A stretch of 8,845 bases of DNA from DATECU01 sp035286745 (GTDB taxonomy: Bacteria > Acidobacteriota > Vicinamibacteria > Fen-336), in assembly GCA_035286745.1 (NCBI GenBank), contig DATECU010000020.1, positions 1 through 8,845 on the forward strand, given 5' to 3'. How positions within the stretch are numbered: the stretch's first letter is position 1; each line of letters begins with the position of its first letter. This document shows positions 1 through 5,534 of this stretch, one piece after another. The notes below the pieces were generated by a model, which saw nothing but the letters and a program-made list of their open reading frames with translations, was not told where the DNA came from and searched no databases. The position numbers were made by a program, and so were the translations under genes.

Positions 1-823
1 CCACCGCCGCCGCCTCCAGCAGGTCGAGCTGGACGCTGCCCGGCACCGCCATGGCGGTGGCTCGCTCTCGAGTCTCGGTCACCACGATGAGGCCCAGGGG
101 GCTCTCCTCGCGCACCACCTCGCCGGTGTCGGTCACCCAGGAGGTCGAGGTGATGCCGGCGAAGCGCATGATCACCTTGAAGGCGGGCACCGGGCGGCCG
201 GCGGCGCTCACCACCTCCCGCGCCTGCACTTCGAGCGACATCGGCGCGTTGCGCAAGGTGGCCGGATCGAAGACCTGGACCTGGTGGCGGCGCCCGGGGC
301 TGAGGCCCTGGGCCGCCAACTGGCGCGAGAGGTTCAGGGAGAGCGCGGGCACTTCGGACAAGTCCCGATCTTCGGTTCGGGTGCCGGAGGCGCTGGTCAC
401 CGACAGGTGCAGTCGGAGGCCTTCGAGGCTTCCCTCGACCTGAAGGGGACCGGTGCCGGGATCCAGGGAGAAGGCGAAGCGGCGCAAGGTGAAGGCCTTG
501 TCGACCACCACCCGGGTGCTGAGCTTGGCCGCCGAAGTGGCGCCCAGAAGAGCCATCTGGAGACGGCCATCCTCCCGCAGCTCGAAGCCCTCGGGCAGGG
601 GGACCGTCTCGGTGACCAGGAACCCGATCTTGTCGCCCCGGTAGTAGACCCCTTTCCAGCGGGCGGCTGAGCCATATCGCGAGAGGTCGGCCGCCAGGCT
701 CACCGGGGTGGCTTGCCAGCAGGCCTTGTGGGCGAGGAAACCCATCTGCACCGCCCAGCCCAGAACCAGCAGGCGAGCCAGCGGGCGGGAGATGGCGCGA
801 GGGACCGACCGGAGCAGCCTCAC
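1..823 (-). CDS. Membrane-anchored protein, transglutaminase-associated N-terminal region (3' end missing)
   Basis: The frame is open from GTG at 823 to the left edge, giving 274 visible residues; the C-terminus lies outside. Residues 14-33 are hydrophobic (PLARLLVLGWAVQMGFLAHK) after a basic N-terminus, so the protein probably has an N-terminal membrane anchor with the rest outside the cytoplasm. Next comes a beta-rich region with YYRGDKIGF (60-68), FDPATL (185-190), an AGRPVPAF turn (208-215), STSWVTDTGEVVREESPLG (226-244) and LIVVTE. From memory of the family, this pattern (a 'G.KIG' strand, 'FDP.T', then a 'W.D..G...REE.PLG' hairpin) precedes transglutaminase-like catalytic domains in many delta-proteobacterial and acidobacterial proteins. 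No catalytic Cys-His-Asp is visible, so the assignment is an inference. Start choice is weak: GTG 823 has no clear Shine-Dalgarno but lies 34 bp below a perfect TATAAT. The frame also contains an ATG at 898, which would overlap trmJ, and internal starts near 745. It is divergent from the plus-strand gene run. Confidence 0.55.
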   Translation of the reverse strand, partial: MRLLRSVPRAISRPLARLLVLGWAVQMGFLAHKACWQATPVSLAADLSRYGSAARWKGVYYRGDKIGFLVTETVPLPEGFELREDGRLQMALLGATSAAKLSTRVVVDKAFTLRRFAFSLDPGTGPLQVEGSLEGLRLHLSVTSASGTRTEDRDLSEVPALSLNLSRQLAAQGLSPGRRHQVQVFDPATLRNAPMSLEVQAREVVSAAGRPVPAFKVIMRFAGITSTSWVTDTGEVVREESPLGLIVVTETRERATAMAVPGSVQLDLLEAAAV

Positions 824-857
824 GTCAGAGCCCAGGGCGTCTCGGCACCATTGATCG

Positions 858-863
858 ATTATA
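858..863 (-). promoter_or_regulatory. Putative -10 box (TATAAT) for the leftward gene
   Basis: The minus strand reads TATAAT exactly, 34 bases upstream of the GTG at 823. The hexamer 17 bp further upstream (AGTCTA) does not resemble TTGACA, so a full sigma70-type promoter is not shown. In a GC-rich sequence a perfect -10 box between two divergent genes is still suggestive. Confidence 0.4.
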
Positions 864-880
864 GCGGCCGAGCGCCGTTG

Positions 881-886
881 TAGACT
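881..886 (+). promoter_or_regulatory. Putative -10 box (TAGACT) close to the trmJ start
   Basis: TAGACT fits TANNNT and is separated from the ATG at 897 by only 10 bases, which are the perfect palindrome GGGCGCGCCC (887-896). Transcription from it would begin at or just before the ATG and give a nearly leaderless mRNA. This agrees with the lack of a Shine-Dalgarno sequence in front of trmJ. No good -35 box is visible at the expected spacing. Confidence 0.3.
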
Positions 887-896
887 GGGCGCGCCC

Positions 897-1640
897 ATGG
901 AATCCCGGGAGGCCGGCGTCGATATCGTGCTGGTGCGGCCCTCGCGGCCCGCCAACGTGGCGGCGGCCTGCCGGGCCATGAAGAACATGGGGCTGGGGTC
1001 GTTGCTCTTGGTCGGCGGCGTCGATCCGCAGGGCATGACGTTCGAGGAGCGCTCGCTGGCCTACGGGGCCTGGGACATCCTCGACGGCGCAAGGTCGATG
1101 CCGCGGTTGGCCCAGGCGGTGGAGGGCTCGGTGCTGGTGGTGGGCACCTCCGGCCTGCCCGCGCCTGACGCATGGACTCCCCGTCGCCTGGCCGAGGAGG
1201 TGCGGGAGCGGGCGGCTGTGGGGCGAACCGCCGTGGTCTTCGGCCCGGAGTCGAGCGGCCTGCGCAGCGATGAGCTCGATCTGTGCCACGCCCGGGTCCA
1301 CATCCCCGCCGACGCCGCCCACACCTCGCTCAACCTGGCCCAGGCGGTCTTGCTGGTGGCCTACGAGATCCGATTGGCGGTGCGGCCGCAGGTGGCACCG
1401 CTCCCGGGCCGGGTGGCCACCGCCGGGGAGATCGAGGCTGTCTTGGAGGCGCTCAAGAAGGGACTGCTGGCCATCGGATACCTGAACCCGGCCAACCCGG
1501 AGGCGATCCTGGCCGAGCTGCGGCGCCTGCTGGCTCGCTCTCGGCCGACACCTCGAGAGACGAGCCTGCTCAGAGGCATGGCCCGCCAGATCGCCTGGGC
1601 CGGCGAGAGGATTGGCGAGCGTCACGGGTTGGGCGGATAA
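897..1640 (+). CDS. trmJ: TrmJ-like tRNA 2'-O-methyltransferase (SpoU/TrmH family)
   Basis: Predicted SPOUT-fold, S-adenosylmethionine-dependent methyltransferase that adds 2'-O-methyl to position 32 in the tRNA anticodon loop; cytoplasmic, acting as a dimer. All three SpoU motifs are present: motif 1, RPSRPANVAAACRAMKNMG (14-32), with Asn20 and Arg26; motif 2, VVFGPESSGL (113-122); motif 3, HTSLNLAQAVLLVAYE (142-157), part of the knotted SAM pocket. The C-terminal helical extension (LLAIGYLNPANPEAILAELRR, then ARSRPTPRE..LLRG) matches the E. coli TrmJ tail. At 247 aa it is about the length of E. coli TrmJ. One difference: after GTS (83-85) this protein has GLPAPD where E. coli TrmJ, as I recall it, has an Arg-containing ARSR loop, so exact target or base preference is uncertain. 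The start is ATG 897, with no Shine-Dalgarno. It is the first gene of the plus-strand run; the next gene starts 20 bp after the stop. Confidence 0.88.
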   Translation: MESREAGVDIVLVRPSRPANVAAACRAMKNMGLGSLLLVGGVDPQGMTFEERSLAYGAWDILDGARSMPRLAQAVEGSVLVVGTSGLPAPDAWTPRRLAEEVRERAAVGRTAVVFGPESSGLRSDELDLCHARVHIPADAAHTSLNLAQAVLLVAYEIRLAVRPQVAPLPGRVATAGEIEAVLEALKKGLLAIGYLNPANPEAILAELRRLLARSRPTPRETSLLRGMARQIAWAGERIGERHGLGG

Positions 1641-1648
1641 TCCGCAGC

Positions 1649-1657
1649 AGGGGGTGG
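1649..1657 (+). promoter_or_regulatory. Ribosome binding site supporting a GTG start at 1661
   Basis: AGGGGGTGG lies just after the trmJ stop codon (1638-1640) and just before GTG 1661. The same frame is open far upstream inside trmJ, so this site is the main reason for placing the start here and not at 1283. Confidence 0.5.
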
Positions 1658-1660
1658 TCC

Positions 1661-2131
1661 GTGAGCGAGCTCAAAGTTCCGACGGTCGCCCTGACCGCTG
1701 AGGTCGCCTGCGTGGACGGCCGCGACTATCGAGGACGCATCTTCGTGCCGGCTGGAGCCTCGCACCACGGCGGAGCCATGCGGCCGGGCGAGTGGCTGAA
1801 CGAGCCCTTGCCGTTCTTTCCCTTCCTCCCCGACGACAGCGACGTCCCGGTGCTGCTCAACAAGCACCAGGTGCTGGTGGTGAGCGTGTCGACCGCGGTG
1901 GACGCCCTGCCGCCCTACGAGGAGGCGGGCGGCGAGCTGCGTCGAGTGGTGGTCGAGTGCGGTCCCCGGGTGATCGAGGGCAGCCTGCTCATCCAGCTCC
2001 CCGAAAACCACCGGCGGGTTCTCGACTACGTGAACCAGTTCGAGTTGTTCCTGACCCTGCGCGACGGCGACCGGCATCACTTCGTCCAGAAGCACCATGT
2101 CACGAGAGTCATCGAGGTGAGAGAGAGCTGA
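1661..2131 (+). CDS. Hypothetical protein, two tandem beta-barrel-like (Sm-like) repeats, coupled to PilT
   Basis: 156 aa, with no signal peptide or membrane segment, so probably cytoplasmic. I do not recognise it as a named protein. Its two halves can be aligned: residues 13-76 and 96-153 share V..C (15-17 and 98-100), an Arg then Gly (R21/G25 and R103/G107), a Pro after a beta strand (P30 and P114), R-x5-N (R41/N47 and R119/N125), a Phe then Leu-x-Asp (about F53-D59 and F130-D135), KH (68-69 and 144-145) and a final V..V strand. The layout of strands and a loop ending in a K-H-x-V strand recalls small bacterial Sm-like barrel domains (DUF6812 type), recalled from memory and not checked. The stop overlaps the PilT start (TGATG, 2129-2133), so the two are translationally coupled. 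A role with PilT in pilus retraction or twitching is an inference from that coupling. Confidence 0.75.
   Translation: MSELKVPTVALTAEVACVDGRDYRGRIFVPAGASHHGGAMRPGEWLNEPLPFFPFLPDDSDVPVLLNKHQVLVVSVSTAVDALPPYEEAGGELRRVVVECGPRVIEGSLLIQLPENHRRVLDYVNQFELFLTLRDGDRHHFVQKHHVTRVIEVRES
2114..2120 (+). promoter_or_regulatory. Ribosome binding site of the PilT gene
   Basis: GAGGTGA sits 10 bases before ATG 2131, inside the last codons of the 156-aa gene. Together with the TGATG overlap it places the PilT start at 2131. The frame is open further upstream, to at least 1792, but that stretch overlaps the preceding gene completely. Confidence 0.5.
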
Positions 2132-3591
2132 TGTCCATCGAGCGGCTGCTGCAGGCGACGGTGCGCAACGGGGGGCGGGAGCTACGCCTGTTCCCGGGTC
2201 GCCGCATCGTGATCGTGACCTCCGCCGGCGAGCGTGAGGTCCAGGGGGCGGTCCAGTCGGCAGCCAGCATCCACAACCTGCTGGCTCCGGTCCTGACCTC
2301 CGAGGCCCGGGATGCGTTGGGTGCGGGACGGGGAGAGTGGCAGATCGAGGTTGCGGAGGTAGGGCCGGTGGCGGCCTGGGCCGAGTCCGGACCGGGCGGG
2401 GTGAGCGCCGGCTTTGAGATCGGGGGAGGTAGAGCGCCTTCGGAGGTGCCGGTTCCGGTGGCGCAGCCGGTGCCCGCTCCAAGACCCAGTGGACCCACCG
2501 CCGAGATCGAGGAGCTGCTCAGCCTGCTCTTCGGCATGAACGCCTCCGATCTTCACCTGGCGGTGGGTTCGCCCGCCCTGGTTCGCCACGATGGCGAGAT
2601 CAAGCCGCTGCCGGGCCGTCCGGTGCTGACCGCCGCCGACACCGAACGCATCCTGCTGCCGATGGCGCCCAAGCGGAATCGCGAGGAGTTCGAACGGCGC
2701 CACGACACCGACTTCGCTTACGAGATCGCGGGGCTGGCCCGCTTTCGCTGCAACTTCTTCATGGACAGGAAGGGCATGGGCGGCGTCTTCCGGGTGATCC
2801 CCGCCAAGATCCTCACCGCGGAGGAGATGGGCCTGTCGCGGGAGATCCTGCAACTCTGCGATCTTCCCAAAGGCCTGGTGCTGGTGACCGGGCCCACCGG
2901 CTCCGGCAAGTCGACCACCCTGTGCGCGCTCATCGACTACATCAACCGGCGGCGTACCGACCACATCATCACCATCGAGGATCCCATCGAGTTCGTCCAC
3001 GAGAACAAGAAGTGCCTGATCAACCAGCGCCAGGTGGGTGAGCATACCGACTCCTTCAAGGGCGCGCTGCGGGCGGCGCTTCGGGAGGACCCCGACATCG
3101 TCCTGGTCGGCGAGATGAGGGACCTGGAGACCATCGCCATAGCCATCGAAACCGCGGAGACCGGCCACCTGGTGTTCGGGACCCTGCACACCTCCTCGGC
3201 GCCGTCGACGGTGGATCGCATCATCGACCAGTTCCCGGCCGACCGGCAAGGGCAGATCCGGGTGATGCTGGCCGAGAGCCTCAAGGCCGTCATCTCGCAG
3301 ACCCTCTGCAAGAAGATCGGTGGCGGCCGAATCCCGGTCATGGAGGTGCTGATCGGAACGCCCCCGGTGTCGAACCTGATTCGAGAGGCCAAGATCTTCC
3401 AGATCCCCTCCATCATGCAGACCAGCCGCAAGTACGGCATGTGCCTACTGAACGAGAGCTTCACCGAGCTGGTGCGCAAGCGGGTTGTCGATCCCCAGGA
3501 GGCGTATGCCAAGGCCCTTGACAAGTCGGGGCTTCTCAACCAGTTCCGCAAGAACGGGATCGACACCTCCTGGGCTCCGGCCGAGACCTGA
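2131..3591 (+). CDS. pilT: PilT-type type IV pilus retraction ATPase with extra N-terminal domain
   Basis: Hexameric secretion-family ATPase at the cytoplasmic base of the type IV pilus; it drives pilus retraction and twitching. Motifs: Walker A GPTGSGKST (254-262); Asp box ITIEDPIEF (280-288); Walker B region REDPDIVLVGEMRDLET (318-334), with Glu328 in the GEMRD signature typical of PilT; His box TAETGHLVFGTLHTSSA (341-357); and NLIRE-x-QIPS-x-MQT near the C-terminus, matching the PilT-specific AIRNLIRE region. The protein is 486 aa against about 345 for ordinary PilT. The usual N-terminal domain begins near residue 126. It is preceded by a Pro-rich linker (about 102-122) and an extra domain (about 3-86) that looks like a degenerate copy of the canonical N-domain. 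No other pilus genes are in the window. A PilU-type accessory ATPase is a possible alternative. Confidence 0.9.
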   Translation: MSIERLLQATVRNGGRELRLFPGRRIVIVTSAGEREVQGAVQSAASIHNLLAPVLTSEARDALGAGRGEWQIEVAEVGPVAAWAESGPGGVSAGFEIGGGRAPSEVPVPVAQPVPAPRPSGPTAEIEELLSLLFGMNASDLHLAVGSPALVRHDGEIKPLPGRPVLTAADTERILLPMAPKRNREEFERRHDTDFAYEIAGLARFRCNFFMDRKGMGGVFRVIPAKILTAEEMGLSREILQLCDLPKGLVLVTGPTGSGKSTTLCALIDYINRRRTDHIITIEDPIEFVHENKKCLINQRQVGEHTDSFKGALRAALREDPDIVLVGEMRDLETIAIAIETAETGHLVFGTLHTSSAPSTVDRIIDQFPADRQGQIRVMLAESLKAVISQTLCKKIGGGRIPVMEVLIGTPPVSNLIREAKIFQIPSIMQTSRKYGMCLLNESFTELVRKRVVDPQEAYAKALDKSGLLNQFRKNGIDTSWAPAET

Positions 3592-3597
3592 GGTCGG

Positions 3598-4227
3598 TTG
3601 AGCACAGAGGTCCTCGTCGTCGACCCGGAAGATCCCCAGGTCCCGGTCCTCGATCGGGCGCTGGCGCTGCTCGCCGCCGGCGGGCTGCTGGTCTATCCCA
3701 CCGACACCCTGTATGCGCTAGGCGGGATGGCGCTCGGCCCCGGAGTGGCGCTCCGGGTGCGGGAGATGAAGGGGCGGCCTTCCGGCAAGCCGTTGCCGGT
3801 GATTGTGGGCTCGCTGGACCAGGCCCTGAGCTTGGCCGCGGCCTGGCCCGACGCGGCCCAAAGGCTCGCCGAGCGGTTCTGGCCGGGCCCGCTGTCGCTG
3901 GTGGTTCCGGCTCGAGCCGGCCTCCCCGAGGCACTCCTGGCTCAGGGTCGGTCGCTGGCCATCCGGGTGCCCGCTTGCCTGTTGGCGAGGCGTTTGGCAC
4001 AGGGCGTGGGGCCGCTGATTTCGACCTCAGCCAATCGCTCGGGGGACCCGGCGCCGGCAAGCTGTGGCGCAGCCCTGAGGTCCCTGGGGGCCGGGGTAGA
4101 GCTGGCCCTGGACGGCGGGCCCGGCCGAAACCTGGCCTCGACGCTGATCGACCTCACCGAGCTTGAGCCGCGTCTACTCCGGCCGGGGGCTCTGTCCTGG
4201 GAGGACGTCCTCGCCACCTTGAGCTAG
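3598..4227 (+). CDS. tsaC: TsaC (YrdC/Sua5 family) L-threonylcarbamoyladenylate synthase
   Basis: Makes L-threonylcarbamoyl-AMP from threonine, bicarbonate and ATP, the first step of t6A37 synthesis in ANN-decoding tRNAs; TsaBDE then transfers the group to tRNA. Family signatures: YPTDTLYALGG (33-43), K-G-RPSGKPLPVIV (58-70) with the conserved Lys and Arg of the nucleotide pocket, FWPGPLSLVVPA (94-105), AIRVP (121-125) and PLISTSANRSG (139-149). At 209 aa it is the short form with only the YrdC domain and no Sua5 C-terminal domain. The start is TTG at 3598, six bases after the PilT stop, with GAGGT immediately upstream partly overlapping that stop. No alternative ATG lies nearby. Co-expression with pilT and hflX is likely given the spacing. 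The other t6A genes are not in this window. Confidence 0.9.
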   Translation: MSTEVLVVDPEDPQVPVLDRALALLAAGGLLVYPTDTLYALGGMALGPGVALRVREMKGRPSGKPLPVIVGSLDQALSLAAAWPDAAQRLAERFWPGPLSLVVPARAGLPEALLAQGRSLAIRVPACLLARRLAQGVGPLISTSANRSGDPAPASCGAALRSLGAGVELALDGGPGRNLASTLIDLTELEPRLLRPGALSWEDVLATLS

Positions 4228-4230
4228 AAT
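4225..4230 (+). promoter_or_regulatory. Putative -10 box (TAGAAT) just before hflX
   Basis: TAGAAT begins with the tsaC stop codon TAG and lies 8 bases before the hflX GTG at 4239, so a transcript from it would be leaderless. The only Shine-Dalgarno-like sequence for hflX is a weak GGA (4231-4233). No convincing -35 box is seen. The feature would allow hflX to be expressed apart from the upstream genes. Confidence 0.28.
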
Positions 4231-4238
4231 GGACTGGC

Positions 4239-5534
4239 GTGGCGGAAGTCGACGAGACCATCAAGAAGCCAAACTGCTACCGGAGAGGCGCCGCCGAACA
4301 CGCCCTGCTCATCGGCGTTGCCACCGGTCCCACCAGTAGAAGCCGCACCGAAGCCTCGCTGGAAGAGCTGGGTCTTCTGGCCCGGAGCGCCGGTGCCTCC
4401 GTGGTGGGCACGATCCTCCAAGAGCGACCCCGCAAGGACCCGGCGACCCTGATCGGCCGCGGCAAGGTCGAAGAGCTGTCGGTGCGCGCTCAGGAGGCCG
4501 GCGCCGATGTGGTCATCTTCGACCACGATTTGTCGCCGGCCCAGCAACGCAACCTTGAGGAACGTCTCTCGACCAAGACCCTCGACCGGACCCAACTCAT
4601 CCTCGACATCTTCGCCAAACGCGCCAGGACCCGCGAGGGCCGGCTGCAAGTCGAGCTGGCGCAGCTCGAGTACCTGCTGCCGCGTCTCGCCGGCAAGGGG
4701 GTGCTGCTCTCGCGCCTGGGTGGCGGAATCGGGACCCGCGGACCGGGGGAGACCAAGTTGGAGACCGACCGGCGCCGGATCCGGCAGCGGATCCAGGCGG
4801 TGCGCCGGGATATCGAGCGGGTGCGCCGGCATCGAGGAACCCGGCGGGCGGCCCGGCAGCGGAGCGAGCAAGCTGTGGTCGCCCTGGTCGGCTACACCAA
4901 CGCCGGGAAGTCGACGCTGTTCAGCGCCCTCACCCGGGCCGAAGCCGGAATCTCGGACCAGCTCTTCATGACCCTGGACCCGCTGGTTCGCCGGGCCCGC
5001 CTGGGGCCCGGCCTCGACGTGCTGCTGGTCGACACCGTGGGCTTCATCCAGAAGCTGCCGCACGGGCTGGTGGCGGCGTTCCGAGCCACCCTGGAAGAGG
5101 TGGTGCAGGCCGACCTCCTGCTGCACGTCCAGGACGCGTCGGCTCCCGACCTCGACGAAAGGGAAGCCTCGGTGAACACGGTGCTCGAAGAGATCGGGGC
5201 CGCCGAGAAGCCTCCGCGGGTTGTGGTCTTGAACAAGAGTGATCGGCTCGATGCGGAGCAGGCCCTGCGGGCGCAACAGGGGCGCCCCGAGGGCGTGTTG
5301 GTTTCGGCGCATACCGGTCACGGGCTGGAGGACTTGAGGCAGCTGCTGATTCGTCGACTCTGGTTGGGCCGAAAGCCGGTCCGACTGCGCTTCAGCAGCG
5401 CCGATGCCCGCGGCATCGCCGGCGTCTACAGCGCCGGCAAGGTGGTGGTTCACGAGGTGCACGGGGACGAGGTCCGGATCGAGGCCGAACTCCCCGAGCG
5501 CCTTCTGGAGCGCTACCGGGAGCATCTAACTTGA
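4239..5534 (+). CDS. hflX: GTPase HflX
   Basis: Ribosome-associated GTPase that binds the 50S subunit and splits stalled 70S ribosomes, notably under heat or antibiotic stress. The HflX N-terminal domain (about 20-125) includes DPATLIGRGKVEEL and VIFDHDLSPAQQRNLEE. The family linker follows: LLPRLAGKG, then LSRLGGGIGTRGPGETKLE and a long basic helix. G domain: G1 GYTNAGKST (218-226), G3 DTVGF (265-269), G4 NKSD (332-335) and a G5-like SAHTG near residue 354. The C-terminal domain ends at 431 aa, near the 426 aa of E. coli HflX. The GTG start 11 bp after the tsaC stop is chosen because the conserved N-domain begins about 20 residues downstream. The gene ends in a 4-nt overlap (TTGA) with the lipoprotein gene, so those two are translationally coupled. 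This differs from the hfq-hflX-hflKC order of enterobacteria. Confidence 0.93.
   Translation: MAEVDETIKKPNCYRRGAAEHALLIGVATGPTSRSRTEASLEELGLLARSAGASVVGTILQERPRKDPATLIGRGKVEELSVRAQEAGADVVIFDHDLSPAQQRNLEERLSTKTLDRTQLILDIFAKRARTREGRLQVELAQLEYLLPRLAGKGVLLSRLGGGIGTRGPGETKLETDRRRIRQRIQAVRRDIERVRRHRGTRRAARQRSEQAVVALVGYTNAGKSTLFSALTRAEAGISDQLFMTLDPLVRRARLGPGLDVLLVDTVGFIQKLPHGLVAAFRATLEEVVQADLLLHVQDASAPDLDEREASVNTVLEEIGAAEKPPRVVVLNKSDRLDAEQALRAQQGRPEGVLVSAHTGHGLEDLRQLLIRRLWLGRKPVRLRFSSADARGIAGVYSAGKVVVHEVHGDEVRIEAELPERLLERYREHLT

Noticed and set aside
51..670. Several plus-strand open frames (51-443, 284-670, 453-644)
   Set aside because: The minus strand over this stretch has a continuous frame with membrane anchor, sensible beta-strand pattern and GC-rich third positions. 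The plus frames are shadows.
825..1625. 266-codon open frame on the minus strand opposite trmJ
   Set aside because: It is antisense to a gene with clear SpoU motifs. Its composition (Gln/His/Arg/Gly-rich) is typical of a shadow frame in GC-rich DNA.
1283..1660. Upstream extension of the 156-aa gene frame into trmJ
   Set aside because: The translation is low-complexity (Pro/Gly/Arg) and overlaps conserved trmJ sequence. GTG 1661 has a good ribosome binding site.
1792..2130. Upstream extension of the PilT frame
   Set aside because: It lies entirely within the 156-aa gene in another frame. A good ribosome binding site and the TGATG overlap place the start at 2131.
2182..3249. 355-codon open frame on the minus strand opposite pilT
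   Set aside because: It is antisense to conserved ATPase motifs and rich in Gly, Arg, His and Gln without domain features.
4224..5525. 433-codon open frame on the minus strand covering all of hflX
   Set aside because: It is an exact shadow of hflX, which has all its GTPase motifs. No recognisable domain or ribosome binding site.
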